DNA from: DASUVM01 sp036378955 | GTDB taxonomy: Bacteria > Patescibacteriota > Saccharimonadia > Saccharimonadales > Saccharimonadaceae | Reading direction: 5' to 3' | NCBI GenBank assembly: GCA_036378955.1 | Contig: DASUVM010000006.1 | Coordinates: forward strand, 1-50,949 | Length of the DNA stretch: 50,949 bases | In this document: one piece after another, positions 32,909 to 40,475 of the stretch | How positions within the stretch are numbered: the first letter of the stretch is position 1 | How the letters are laid out: the number at the start of each line of letters is the position of its first letter | Translations under genes and position numbers: made by a program | Notes under the pieces: model-generated | Told to the model about the DNA's origin: nothing | What the model saw: the letters and a program-made list of their open reading frames with translations, nothing else | Databases searched by the model: none

Positions 32909-33355
32909 TTATTGGTCTTCGAGTGCCGCTGCGGCCGCCAATCTGCCCATCTCGAGCTCGGCCTTTAGAGCCTGAAATTGAGGAGGTGCCGCAGGCTGCC
33001 GCGGCCATGTTACTGGCGGAATGGCCTCACCATCTTTCTCGACAATCTCGAGGTTCACCGCCGATAGCCGCAGATATTCTGCGTTAAGAACCTTGAGATT
33101 GGGCTTCTCTGCCACTACAATGCCAGCAGCCTTCAGATAGGTAAGCCCCCTGGTAATGCGACCACGAACATTCTTTGGACGTGTATATCCTGCATGTCGT
33201 GGGTAGCGCTTAACCCATTCTTTAGCCACCGCATCGCGGCTTATTATCGACTCACCGCTTTCATCCACCAAGTGTTGAATTATCGATGCCAAGCGGCAAC
33301 AATCGGCAACTGAGTAGGCGTTGAGAAGATATCGAAGGCTTTTTCTTTGGCTCAT
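32909..33355 (-). CDS. Hypothetical protein with a helix-turn-helix-like region
   Basis: The 148 residues include a helical N-terminal part (ADCCRLASIIQHLVDESGES), then ISRDAVAKEWVKRYPRHAGY and RGRITRGLTYLKAAGIVVAE. The latter has the rhythm of a winged helix (helix, turn, helix, then a strand pair). The C-terminus is Pro/Ala-rich with a short helix. There is a weak ribosome site (AGAGGG) before ATG 33355. DNA binding is plausible but not proven. Confidence 0.6.
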   Translation of the reverse strand: MSQRKSLRYLLNAYSVADCCRLASIIQHLVDESGESIISRDAVAKEWVKRYPRHAGYTRPKNVRGRITRGLTYLKAAGIVVAEKPNLKVLNAEYLRLSAVNLEIVEKDGEAIPPVTWPRQPAAPPQFQALKAELEMGRLAAAAALEDQ

Positions 33356-33456
33356 GGCTGCCCTCTTATCTAGAGCTTCTCGTAAAAACCACCTACGGAT
33401 TATACCGTTAAATAATTTCGGTTCAGATATGCAATACTCGTCACACTATATAATCA

Positions 33457-33465
33457 TGTTATAAT
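33457..33465 (+). promoter_or_regulatory. Extended -10 promoter upstream of the Bax-inhibitor-like gene
   Basis: TGTTATAAT (TGn plus consensus hexamer), with a second TATAAT at 33449-33454. They lie about 60 bases before ATG 33524. Confidence 0.5.
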
Positions 33466-33523
33466 TTATACATCTGTTTCGACAGAAATTGCATCACTAC
33501 TACTAGTTTTGCGAGGTTGATGC

Positions 33524-34221
33524 ATGCCACTCCAAGGAGAGACATTTTTCGGAGACAGCATCTGGGATCGCACCGGTCGCAACACGATATCACGACGACT
33601 CTATTTGTTGATGATCTGCTTCTGGACAACAGTGGGTATCGCGTTCAGCGGTTGGATGTCAACATTTAGCCAAGACTCACCTGGAACGCCTGGGAGCTGC
33701 TGGGATTCATTCTAGGCGTGTTGGCTGTTTCGCTTCTGGGAGTGCTGATCGCGCACGCATCGCCCTACCCAGCCGTTTCATTGATCGGCTACGCTCTCGT
33801 CGCGGGTTCATTCGGATTGCTCTGCGGCCCACTGCTCGCCCTCTACGAGACGTCATCAATCCTCAAGGTATTGGCAATCACCGGCAGTGTCGTGTTGATA
33901 CTGGGTCTGATTGGAGCACTTCTGCCGGACGATTTGTCCGCCTGGGGCCTGTGGCTATTTGGCGGATTGCTACTACTGATCGGCGCTCAATTCATCGTGC
34001 CGCTACTCGGGAGCTTTGGCATACCTGTCGAGGGCGCAATGACGCTGGTTGATTGGATCGGGTTGGTGGTCTTTGGAGCGCTAGTGCTCTACGATCTCAA
34101 TCGCGCCGTTCGTCTGCCATACACCCACGACAACGCGGTCGATTCGGCAGTCGCGATCTACCTCGACTTTATCAACATCTTCATCAGGCTTCTGGCCATC
34201 ATGGGACAGCAGAAAGACTAG
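33524..34221 (+). pseudogene. Bax inhibitor-1 (BI-1/YccA-like) membrane protein gene interrupted by a frameshift
   Basis: Two overlapping frames together encode one BI-1-type protein of about 232 residues, the usual family length. Frame 1 (33524-33715) gives the N-terminus and first membrane helix (ISRRLYLLMICFWTTVGIAF). Frame 2, from about 33670, continues with LTWNAWELLGFILGVLAVSL, then SLIGYALVAGSFGLLCGPLL and later helices, and ends with the BI-1 hallmark AVAIYLDFINIFIRLLAIMG. The junction needs a -1 shift and lies between TAG 33667-33669 in frame 2 and TAG 33713-33715 in frame 1. No slippery heptamer is seen, so a one-base sequence error or recent inactivation is the simplest view. Seven-helix BI-1 proteins act as ion or pH-regulated channels in other bacteria. 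Confidence 0.72.
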
Positions 34222-34230
34222 TGTTTGGTG

Positions 34231-34258
34231 CAATAGCCCGGCTTCGACCGGGCTATTG
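34231..34258. terminator. 11-bp stem-loop between convergent BI-1-like and tkt genes
   Basis: CAATAGCCCGG (34231-34241) pairs with CCGGGCTATTG (34248-34258) around a 6-base loop. Only a weak T-containing stretch follows. It can serve both strands. Confidence 0.65.
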
Positions 34259-34274
34259 TATTCTATAATTTCAA

Positions 34275-35255
34275 TCAACCAGCTAGGCGATAATTGTCAA
34301 GAAGGTCATGTACTGTCATGGCAATATGCGAGCCAGTGAGGCCAAAGTGCTTCAATAGTTCATCGGGCTCGCCAGATTCACCGTAGCGGTCTTGCATGCC
34401 CAGGCGGCGAACTTTTATGGGGTGGTGTTCGGCCAATGTTTCGCAAATCAGTGAGCCGAAGCCAGCGGCTATTTGCCCTTCTTCAATCGTAATCGCAATG
34501 CCTGTTTTTTTAGCACTGGCAACAACAGTTTCCACATCGAGCGGTTTTATGGTCGGGCAATGTACTACCTCGGCCGAAACGCCGTCTTTCGCTAGCACAC
34601 CAGCGGCCAAAAGAGCCTGATAACTCATGGGGCCAGTTGCATAAATTGTTATATCTTTGCCATCACGCAATACATAGGCTTTGCCGAGTTCAAATGGTGT
34701 TTCTTCAGTGGTAAAGACGGCCGTATTTGACCGGGCAAGGCGCAAATAACTCGGGCTGTTGTTAAACGCAATTGCCAGTGTTGCCTTCTCGGCTTCAATG
34801 CTATCGCCGGGCGCTACCACTACCATGTGCGGCAGTGAACGCATAAGGGCGATATCTTCAAGCATCTGGTGAGTGGCGCCGTCAGGGCCAACACTCACGC
34901 CGGCGTGCGAGCCAATAATCTTCACCGGGCGTTCGTTTAAACAGATGGTTGTGCGAATTTGCTCCCAGTTACGGCCCGGGCTAAAGGCAGCATAGCTACT
35001 AGTAAACGGAATTTTACCGGTTGCCGCTATGCCGGTCGCCACTGTTACCAAGTTTTGTTCGGCCACGCCAATTTCAACAAACCGTTCCGCAAATGCCTCG
35101 GCAAAATGAATCATTTGGGTCGATTCGGTTAAATCGGCACAAAGCGCCACAATTCGCTCATCTTGCTCGCCAGCCTTTTTTAAGCCGCGGCCGAAACCTT
35201 TGCGTAGCGACTCGGTTTTAATGTCACTATGACCAATCTGGTGAGATAGATACAT
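34275..35255 (-). CDS. Transketolase, C-terminal subunit (split enzyme)
   Basis: This 326-residue half carries the pyrimidine-binding and C-terminal domains of transketolase. LCADLTESTQMIHFAEAFAE, VEIGVAEQNLVTVATGIAAT and the active-site segment GSHAGVSVGPDGATHQMLED are typical. The N-terminal half is the gene just upstream, and the two overlap by one base (TAATG), so they are translated together as subunits of one thiamine-diphosphate enzyme of the non-oxidative pentose phosphate pathway. The split form is known from many archaea and candidate phyla. Confidence 0.95.
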   Translation of the reverse strand: MYLSHQIGHSDIKTESLRKGFGRGLKKAGEQDERIVALCADLTESTQMIHFAEAFAERFVEIGVAEQNLVTVATGIAATGKIPFTSSYAAFSPGRNWEQIRTTICLNERPVKIIGSHAGVSVGPDGATHQMLEDIALMRSLPHMVVVAPGDSIEAEKATLAIAFNNSPSYLRLARSNTAVFTTEETPFELGKAYVLRDGKDITIYATGPMSYQALLAAGVLAKDGVSAEVVHCPTIKPLDVETVVASAKKTGIAITIEEGQIAAGFGSLICETLAEHHPIKVRRLGMQDRYGESGEPDELLKHFGLTGSHIAMTVHDLLDNYRLAG

Positions 35256-36103
35256 TATTGGTGCTCCCCGCGGATTTTGCCGTTAAGGGTACGGAGTTTT
35301 TTCAGTGCCTCTTTGGCTTGCTTCGAGTTAGGCGGTGAGCCATGCCAGTGATAGTCATATTCCATAAAGTCGACACCTTTGCCAGGAATAGTGTGGGCAA
35401 TAATCATTACCGGTTTTTCAACAATTGCCCGAGCCAGGCTGCAGGCATCTACCACACTTTCAATATTATTGCCGTCAATTTCTATCACATGCCAGCCAAA
35501 GGCCTCCCATTTGGCATGCAAATCTTCGAGTGGCATGATATTTTCGGTGTTGCCGTCAATCTGAATGTTGTTACGGTCGGTAATGGCAATCAAATTGTGC
35601 AGCTTATATTTGGCTGCGAAAAGCGCGGCCTCCCAGGTGTTGCCTTCGTCTTGCTCGCCATCGCTCATTACCACATAGACCCAGCGGGTATGATTGTGGT
35701 CGAATTTTAACAGTGAATAGGCCATGCCAGCCGCCTGGCTCAGGCCCGAACCTAACGGGCCGCTGGTAGTCTCAAGGCCGGGTAAACGGGTTCGCTCAGG
35801 GTGACCTTGCAAGCGCGAACCAAACTTGCGCAGTGTTTTAAGCTCAGTTTTTGGCAAGTAGCCAGCATGCGCCATTGTAACGTAACGCACTGGCACACAG
35901 TGGCCATTTGAAAGCACCAAAATATCGCGGCCATCCCAATCAGGATTTTTCGGATCGTGCTTTAAAACAGAAAAATACAGTGCCGTAAAAATATCGGCCA
36001 GGCCAAGCGGTCCAGCTGAGTGGCCGCTACCAGCTGCTTCAAGCATGGTAATAATATCTTCACGAATTTCGCCGGCTTTTTTCTCGAGTTGCTGTAGTGT
36101 CAT
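35255..36103 (-). CDS. Transketolase, N-terminal subunit (split enzyme)
   Basis: This 282-residue half binds the diphosphate of thiamine diphosphate. GSGHSAGPLGLADIFTALYF, TSGPLGSGLSQAAGMAYSLL and the ThDP motif SDGEQDEGNTWEAALF with NNIQIDGNTEN are present. It starts 6 bases after the epimerase stop and overlaps the C-terminal subunit gene by one base, so rpe-tktN-tktC form one operon. It transfers two-carbon ketol units between sugar phosphates. Confidence 0.95.
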   Translation of the reverse strand: MTLQQLEKKAGEIREDIITMLEAAGSGHSAGPLGLADIFTALYFSVLKHDPKNPDWDGRDILVLSNGHCVPVRYVTMAHAGYLPKTELKTLRKFGSRLQGHPERTRLPGLETTSGPLGSGLSQAAGMAYSLLKFDHNHTRWVYVVMSDGEQDEGNTWEAALFAAKYKLHNLIAITDRNNIQIDGNTENIMPLEDLHAKWEAFGWHVIEIDGNNIESVVDACSLARAIVEKPVMIIAHTIPGKGVDFMEYDYHWHGSPPNSKQAKEALKKLRTLNGKIRGEHQ

Positions 36104-36109
36104 GCTTAC

Positions 36110-36739
36110 TTATTTAATTGCTGCTACTAGTTTAGCATAAGCACTCGCAGAGTCGTGTGCGTTATGAATTGCACCGCCAACATTAATAACATCAACACCA
36201 GCAGCGGCAATTTGTTCTACATTACCTTGGTTGGCGCCGCCATCCCAGCCAATCTCGACCGTAGGGTTCATGGCTTTTATTTCAGGAATTTTCTCGAGCA
36301 CCCCAAGATCAGCCTTGCCACCAAACCGGCCAAGATCACCACTAAAAAGCAGCACGTGATCAACTAAGCGAATCAGCGCATGCGCATCTTGCGGCGTGGT
36401 TTCTTTTAAAAGGGCGACGCCGGTTTTTAAACCAAGTTTTTGCAAGTGCTCAACCATGCCAAGCAAGTCGCCGGCCGCCTCAGCATGAATAATAATCAGG
36501 TTTGGCTTCAGGCTCACCAGTGTTTCAATCTGGCTCACCGGGTCTTCAAACATTAAGTGAATATCACCAAGTGCGCCCTCGGGCCACCAGGCTTGAATGG
36601 GAGTAATGCTGCGCGTCGGCGCAAAAACGCCATCCATCAAATCAACCTGCACTCGTTTTGCAAATGGTGCTATGCGCTCAACTTGCTCGCGATATTCATG
36701 CGGGTCACCGGCCAATAACGAAGGGCAAATAATGCTCAT
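36110..36739 (-). CDS. rpe: Ribulose-phosphate 3-epimerase (divergent)
   Basis: This TIM-barrel epimerase has 209 residues. IICPSLLAGD, VQVDLMDGVFAP, DIHLMFEDP, IIIHAEA, GWDGGANQGN and the terminal GGAIHN box match the family, but the mobile active-site loop reads FSGDLGRFGGKAD instead of the usual NPGFGGQ. Another epimerase substrate or a relaxed function is therefore possible. The frame is open far upstream through a structured RNA, but ATG 36739 is chosen because TATAAT lies 6 bases before it. It heads the operon rpe-tktN-tktC. Confidence 0.88.
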   Translation of the reverse strand: MSIICPSLLAGDPHEYREQVERIAPFAKRVQVDLMDGVFAPTRSITPIQAWWPEGALGDIHLMFEDPVSQIETLVSLKPNLIIIHAEAAGDLLGMVEHLQKLGLKTGVALLKETTPQDAHALIRLVDHVLLFSGDLGRFGGKADLGVLEKIPEIKAMNPTVEIGWDGGANQGNVEQIAAAGVDVINVGGAIHNAHDSASAYAKLVAAIK

Positions 36740-36745
36740 GCTTGT

Positions 36746-36751
36746 ATTATA
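36746..36751 (-). promoter_or_regulatory. -10 box for the leaderless rpe-tkt operon
   Basis: TATAAT on the minus strand, 6 bases before ATG 36739, downstream of the RNA candidate at 36831-36978. Confidence 0.65.
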
Positions 36752-36830
36752 TGAGAAGCTTAGTAATTTGAGAAATTTATAACGGCACCATTTCAAGAGC
36801 TGATTGATAATTCTTGCAGAAATACAAGGT

Positions 36831-36978
36831 GAGGGATGGATGGGACTTGCACCCATCATGCTAACGGGCTGCGGCTCGGTTTTACGAGGATTATCAGGCC
36901 TCCCGATTACCCGCAGGCTTTCATATACGTGCACATTGAATATTCGCATGACGGCGATCTAACGCCGCTTCACCCCTC
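36831..36978 (-). ncRNA. Candidate structured RNA with tRNA-like closing stem and T-arm-like hairpin
   Basis: On the minus strand the ends pair (GAGGGGTG at 36978-36971 with CATCCCTC at 36838-36831, one G-U). A 5-bp hairpin follows (CGGCG/CGCCG, loop TTAGAT). A long-range stem TCATGC/GCATGA encloses an inner stem (CTGCGG/CCGCAG) and a hairpin (CTCG/CGAG). The 3' part has a 6-bp hairpin GATGGG/CCCATC with the seven-base loop TGCAAGT, much like a tRNA T-arm. The G-U pair favours the minus strand. An AT-rich promoter-like stretch (TATTATTATAAA) precedes it. It is too long for a tRNA and too short for a normal tmRNA, and fits no class I know. Confidence 0.5.
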
Positions 36979-37009
36979 AGCATGAGTTTATAATAATATT
37001 AGTTTACTG

Positions 37010-37045
37010 TGAACCAGGAGCCTTGACAGCAAGACCCCTGGTTCA
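37010..37045 (-). terminator. 9-bp stem-loop after the 37059 gene
   Basis: TGAACCAGG (37010-37018) pairs with CCTGGTTCA (37037-37045). There is no T tract. It lies just after the stop of the small minus-strand gene. Confidence 0.5.
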
Positions 37046-37058
37046 GCTACACCGCTAG

Positions 37059-37412
37059 CTAGCGAGCGTCCGGAGGGGGAGTGTGTCGCTTGCGTCGGTG
37101 CCGTCGGCCTTTGGGTACACTTTGATTCGTCCAGTGAACCTGTTGGTCACTTTGCCCATCTGTGTCACGCGACAGCCGATAACCATCATCGTAGTACTGC
37201 GTAGAATGCCCGCCAGTACTATTGCCACCCTTACCAGTTCGAAATTCCCCGTGAGCACCAGAGGGTGTGCGACCACTGCGAGCTCGGCGGTCGTACATGG
37301 TAGAGCCATTTTGGTTTTGTTGCTGATTCCTCCAAGTCTGGTATGCGTGTGGGTAAAGAGCTTTACAGACACCACACCACTGGTTCTGGCGTGTACATCT
37401 GCAGGTTGCCAT
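37059..37412 (-). CDS. Small basic protein with an N-terminal Cys cluster (putative zinc-binding)
   Basis: The 117 residues begin MATCRCTRQNQWCGVCKALY, with four cysteines spaced like a zinc ribbon or knuckle. The rest is rich in Arg, Gln, Gly and Ser and low in hydrophobics (RRARSGRTPSGAHGEFRTGK), probably disordered and nucleic-acid-binding. Other frames are open over the same DNA, so the choice of frame rests on the Cys cluster and on the stem-loop placed right after this stop. No clear ribosome site is seen; AGAAAGAG is the nearest. Moderate confidence only. Confidence 0.5.
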   Translation of the reverse strand: MATCRCTRQNQWCGVCKALYPHAYQTWRNQQQNQNGSTMYDRRARSGRTPSGAHGEFRTGKGGNSTGGHSTQYYDDGYRLSRDTDGQSDQQVHWTNQSVPKGRRHRRKRHTPPPDAR

Positions 37413-37606
37413 TTAGCGCTCTTTCTACTGAACAGTGCACAGCACCTGTGAGCCTACGTGAATTTGTAATCACAATTCGTAAACCCCGGCTCTCACCTCC
37501 AGCCAACCTTGCCTTAGTGACTACTAAAGCTCGGGCATATAATGGGCCATCGGGTTCAGCTTGTCAACTATACGATAGAAGTTTCTGGAGTAGCGCTTAA
37601 TAAACC
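37413..37606. other. Gene-free stretch between rpiB and the Cys-cluster gene
   Basis: These 194 bases lack a convincing ORF. An imperfect hairpin (ACGTGAATTTGT with ACAATTCGT) lies near 37457-37483. On the minus strand GGAGGTGAGAG resembles a ribosome site, but its frame closes within a few codons. It probably carries the promoter and leader of the 37059-37412 gene. Confidence 0.3.
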
Positions 37607-38056
37607 CTAAAACTCATCAAGCTGCTTGTTGCGGCGGATGTAGCGGGGGGCGGCGGCAAATGGCGTGTTGAGCCAGGTTTCAATGATACCTTGCCAAGCT
37701 TCTGGGTCGTCTTCAAGCACGCTGGCCGGAAGGGCGAGCACATTGCTATCGTTATCGTGCCGGGCCATTTTGGCCTCGTGCGCATTCCAAACCACTACCG
37801 CCCGAATGCCTTGTATGCGGTTCGCGGCTATCGCCATGCCTTGCCCGCCACCGCAGATTAAAACCGCGCGCGGATCAGTATCTTCTGAGCCAAGCACTTT
37901 TGTGGCCGCCATATAGGCAAATTGCGGAAAGTCGTCGTCAGGGTCAAGCACGCGGTCGCCAACGTCTTCAACATCGTAGCCATGCTTTGAAAGGTAGGCG
38001 AATATCTTCTCTTTTAAATGAAAGCCCTGGTGGTCTGCCGCCAAATATACCTTCAT
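37607..38056 (-). CDS. rpiB: Ribose-5-phosphate isomerase B (RpiB/LacAB family)
   Basis: This 149-residue enzyme would interconvert ribose 5-phosphate and ribulose 5-phosphate. VYLAADHQGFHLKEKI, the catalytic region AVLICGGGQGMAIAANRIQG, and VVVWNAHEAKMARHDNDSNV followed by LALPA are typical. The usual active-site Cys of CGSGxG is seen as ICGGGQG. It starts two bases after the gap stop, so gap-rpiB is one operon. Together with rpe and transketolase it gives three of the four steps of the non-oxidative pentose phosphate pathway. Confidence 0.93.
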   Translation of the reverse strand: MKVYLAADHQGFHLKEKIFAYLSKHGYDVEDVGDRVLDPDDDFPQFAYMAATKVLGSEDTDPRAVLICGGGQGMAIAANRIQGIRAVVVWNAHEAKMARHDNDSNVLALPASVLEDDPEAWQGIIETWLNTPFAAAPRYIRRNKQLDEF

Positions 38057-38058
38057 TT

Positions 38059-39072
38059 TTATTGCAAGCCCTTACCAACATCAGCCGTTAGCTCAACCAG
38101 GCGGTTTGAATAACCCCACTCGTTGTCGTACCACGCCACAATCTTTACTAAATTACCACCCACCACCTTCGTTAGTGGTAAATCAACAATTGCCGAGTGG
38201 CTATTACCAATAATATCTCTTGAAACAATCGGTGCTTCATTTACTGCTAGAATACCCTGATAAAATGGCTCATTGGCGGCTTTATTGAATGCCTCGTTCA
38301 CTTCTTCAACAGTGGCGTCGCGGCTCAGCACGGCAGTAATATCGGCCACTGAACCAACCGATGTTGGCACGCGCAGGGCATAGCCATCAAACTTACCCTT
38401 CAAATCAGGCAGAGCCTCGGCAACCGCAATTGCCGCACCCGTACTAGTCGGCACAATATTTTCAGCTGCCGCCCTTGCCCTGCGCAAATCTTTATGAGGT
38501 GCATCTTGCAAGCGCTGATCGGCAGTGTAACTATGTACAGTCGAGAGCATTGCTTTTTCAACGCCAAACGTAGCGTTAAGCACCGCCATTACAACCGTAA
38601 TAGCATTGGTGGTACATGAACCATTGTTAATAACTTCACTCGCTTCGGCAACTTTGTCTTCGTTCACACCAAGCACAAGCGTGGTCGAGCCTTCGCCCTT
38701 GGCCGGAGCGCTAATAATCACTTTTTTGGCACCGGCTGGGTCAACATGTGCCCGGGCCTTGGTTGGGTCGGTGAAAAAACCGGTACTTTCAATCACTACA
38801 TCAACACCGTGCGCGCCCCAGGGTAAGTTGGCTGGGTCTTTTTCAGCAAGCACTTTTATATGTTTGCCATTAACAATTATGCCGGTGTCGTCGTGCGTTA
38901 CATCGTGCTGGTATATGCCATAGTTAGAATCATATTTTAAAAGATGTGCCAGTGTTTTTGTATCAACCAGGTCGTTAATGGCAAGCACTTCTAGGTCACC
39001 TCTGTCAAAGGCAATCTTAAACGCGTTGCGGCCGATGCGCCCAAAGCCGTTAATCGCAATTTTCGTTTTCAT
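38059..39072 (-). CDS. gap: Glyceraldehyde-3-phosphate dehydrogenase (type I)
   Basis: This 337-residue NAD(P)-dependent glycolytic enzyme shows the N-terminal nucleotide site KIAINGFGRIGRNAFKIAFD, the active-site Cys in NNGSCTTNAITVVM, STVHSYTADQRLQDAPHKDL and the terminal WYDNEWGYSNRLVEL. A strong AAAGGAG ribosome site and a TATAAT at 39106-39111 give a normal leader. It is co-transcribed with rpiB. Confidence 0.98.
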   Translation of the reverse strand: MKTKIAINGFGRIGRNAFKIAFDRGDLEVLAINDLVDTKTLAHLLKYDSNYGIYQHDVTHDDTGIIVNGKHIKVLAEKDPANLPWGAHGVDVVIESTGFFTDPTKARAHVDPAGAKKVIISAPAKGEGSTTLVLGVNEDKVAEASEVINNGSCTTNAITVVMAVLNATFGVEKAMLSTVHSYTADQRLQDAPHKDLRRARAAAENIVPTSTGAAIAVAEALPDLKGKFDGYALRVPTSVGSVADITAVLSRDATVEEVNEAFNKAANEPFYQGILAVNEAPIVSRDIIGNSHSAIVDLPLTKVVGGNLVKIVAWYDNEWGYSNRLVELTADVGKGLQ

Positions 39073-39225
39073 TTGCCCACTCCTTTAAGCGTTAGCTTGT
39101 TTGTAATTATAGTACCCCGCTTTGCCTATTTTGCAAAGTTGATGAATAAGTCGGTTAATGCCAATGCTTTGAAAAACCAGATCGTTATTGTATTCTACAT
39201 ACGCACGCTTCTTAAGGAGACTCTG

Positions 39226-39657
39226 GTGAAAGATTACCTTGCAGTTCTCAAAACGGGCTGGCTCGATGGGCCACCCGACTTCTCAACCATTCGGGAAGCA
39301 CTGGCCGCTTACGGGTTGCAGGAGTTTCTCAGGTTCAGTCAGGAAGCTGAGTGGCTTGAAGATGGTCGCGAAAACTGGCTCGCCTCTCCCTTCCTTAGCA
39401 CCTTCGGCAAAGCCTGGGGCGTCATAGCTGTGCCCTATCACGATAGTAAACGGGTGCTGCTTATTGCCAACACGCAGGCTAGCGATATCACCAGGTATGC
39501 ATTGGTGCGCGTAGAGCGCGTTGGCACTCATGCTGCGGGCATTCCCTACGCCGAATTCTGGAATCCCTATGCTGAAACTGCCGGGGGCTCAGACCGTGAC
39601 ATTGAGCTACAGGTCAGTAAGGCAGTGTTCGAACTGAGAAGAATGCTCGATGACTAG
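39226..39657 (+). CDS. Small hypothetical protein
   Basis: The frame is open from 39073, but GTG 39226 (MKDYLAVLKTGWLDGPPDFS) is chosen because AAGGAGACTCTG stands before it. The 143 residues include LEDGRENWLASPFLSTFGKA and a beta-rich part (WGVIAVPYHDSKRVLLIANT), ending in a helix (SKAVFELRRML). No membrane segment and no known family. A hairpin without T tract follows the stop, as with other orphan genes. Confidence 0.65.
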   Translation: MKDYLAVLKTGWLDGPPDFSTIREALAAYGLQEFLRFSQEAEWLEDGRENWLASPFLSTFGKAWGVIAVPYHDSKRVLLIANTQASDITRYALVRVERVGTHAAGIPYAEFWNPYAETAGGSDRDIELQVSKAVFELRRMLDD

Positions 39658-39664
39658 AGCCTAA

Positions 39665-39699
39665 CGGGTCGAGGGCAGCGCCCAGCGTTGCCCTCCCCG
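39665..39699. terminator. Stem-loop between convergent orphan gene and ppa
   Basis: GAGGGCAGCGC (39671-39681) pairs with GCGTTGCCCTC (39685-39695, one G-U) around CCA. A second CGGG/CCCG pair sits outside. No T tract. Confidence 0.55.
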
Positions 39700-39703
39700 A
39701 ACA

Positions 39704-40240
39704 TCACGCCGCTTTATTGTTCCAGCGCTCAATTGATTCGGCAATAATTTTTTTAGCCTCTTCGGCGTCGCCCCAGCCAAGCACCTTAGTGCTACCAGGT
39801 TTTTTAAGATCTTTATAGTGGTTAAAGTGATGTTCCACCTTTTGCTTCCAGCGATCGGCCAGGTCGGCCAAAGTTGCAATGCGGTTACCGGTGTTGCGGT
39901 CATCAACCGGTACAACCACAACTTTATCGTCGACTTCACCGTCGTCTTCAAACTTCATCACACCGATTATTCGCGCTTCAAGCCATACGCCCATTGGCAA
40001 TGCTTCGTCGCAGACGATCAGTGTGTCAAGCTCGTCACCATCTTCGTCAAGCGTTTGCGGAATGAACCCATAATTACACGGCTTCGCAAAAATCGCCGGC
40101 TCAACGCGGTCGAGCATAAAAGCGGCACGCTCGCGATCCCATTCGATTTTTAAAAACGAACCTTCTGAAATCTCAACAACGGTATTAACAACACCGTTTT
40201 GCCAGTCGCCCGGCGTTAATACTTGATTAAAATCAGCCAT
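39704..40240 (-). CDS. ppa: Inorganic pyrophosphatase (family I)
   Basis: This 178-residue soluble enzyme splits pyrophosphate made by polymerases and synthetases. The family I acidic cluster DEDGDELDTLIV is clear, with CNYGFIPQTL before it. A further acidic segment (DDGEVDDKVVVVPVDDRN) lies C-terminal, and then the helical tail with HHFNHYKDLK. An AAAGGAG ribosome site and TATAAT at 40262-40267 precede the ATG. Confidence 0.96.
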   Translation of the reverse strand: MADFNQVLTPGDWQNGVVNTVVEISEGSFLKIEWDRERAAFMLDRVEPAIFAKPCNYGFIPQTLDEDGDELDTLIVCDEALPMGVWLEARIIGVMKFEDDGEVDDKVVVVPVDDRNTGNRIATLADLADRWKQKVEHHFNHYKDLKKPGSTKVLGWGDAEEAKKIIAESIERWNNKAA

Positions 40241-40301
40241 AAGAAAGAACTCCTTTAGTTAATTATAGAATACAATATTTATATCATGCTCGTAAAGGTG
40301 A

Positions 40302-40420
40302 TTACGCCTCAGCTACCGGTCTCCTCTCTTGCGACCATCAGCCTTCCCGGCTGTAATGTAGCGAACATTATTGTGAGCGGAAAAGGGTTGCAAGAGAGGA
40401 GCCCAGTAGCTGAGGTGTAA
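40302..40420 (+). ncRNA. Candidate structured RNA: about 30-bp closing stem with a three-way junction
   Basis: A 15-bp outer stem (40302-40316 with 406-420, one G-U) is followed by a small asymmetric region, a perfect 12-bp stem (CTCCTCTCTTGC at 40321-40332 with 40390-40401) and four more pairs. These enclose two hairpins: AGCC/GGCT (40340-40352) and TAATGT/ACATTA with loop AGCGA (40354-40370). At least three pairs are G-U on the plus strand and would be A-C mismatches on the minus strand, so the plus strand is the functional one. TACAAT at 40271-40276 could start it. It matches no RNA class I know. Confidence 0.5.
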
Positions 40421-40475
40421 GTCAAGAGAAGCTTACAAACTTGCCTTTCCCTCTCAAACCCTATACCCTAATTGT

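Noticed and set aside
36739..36949. N-terminal extension of the epimerase to 36949
   Set aside because: The extension is encoded by the structured-RNA candidate and promoter region, and TATAAT 6 bases before ATG 36739 marks the real start.
36831..36978. Ordinary tRNA or tmRNA gene
   Set aside because: The T-arm-like loop and closing stem are suggestive, but no anticodon arm of normal size and no tag-like resume codon region fit; the element is too long for a tRNA and too short for a tmRNA.
40302..40420. CRISPR repeat or simple terminator
   Set aside because: There is only one copy, with inner hairpins and a junction; the spacing and lack of a T tract do not fit either.
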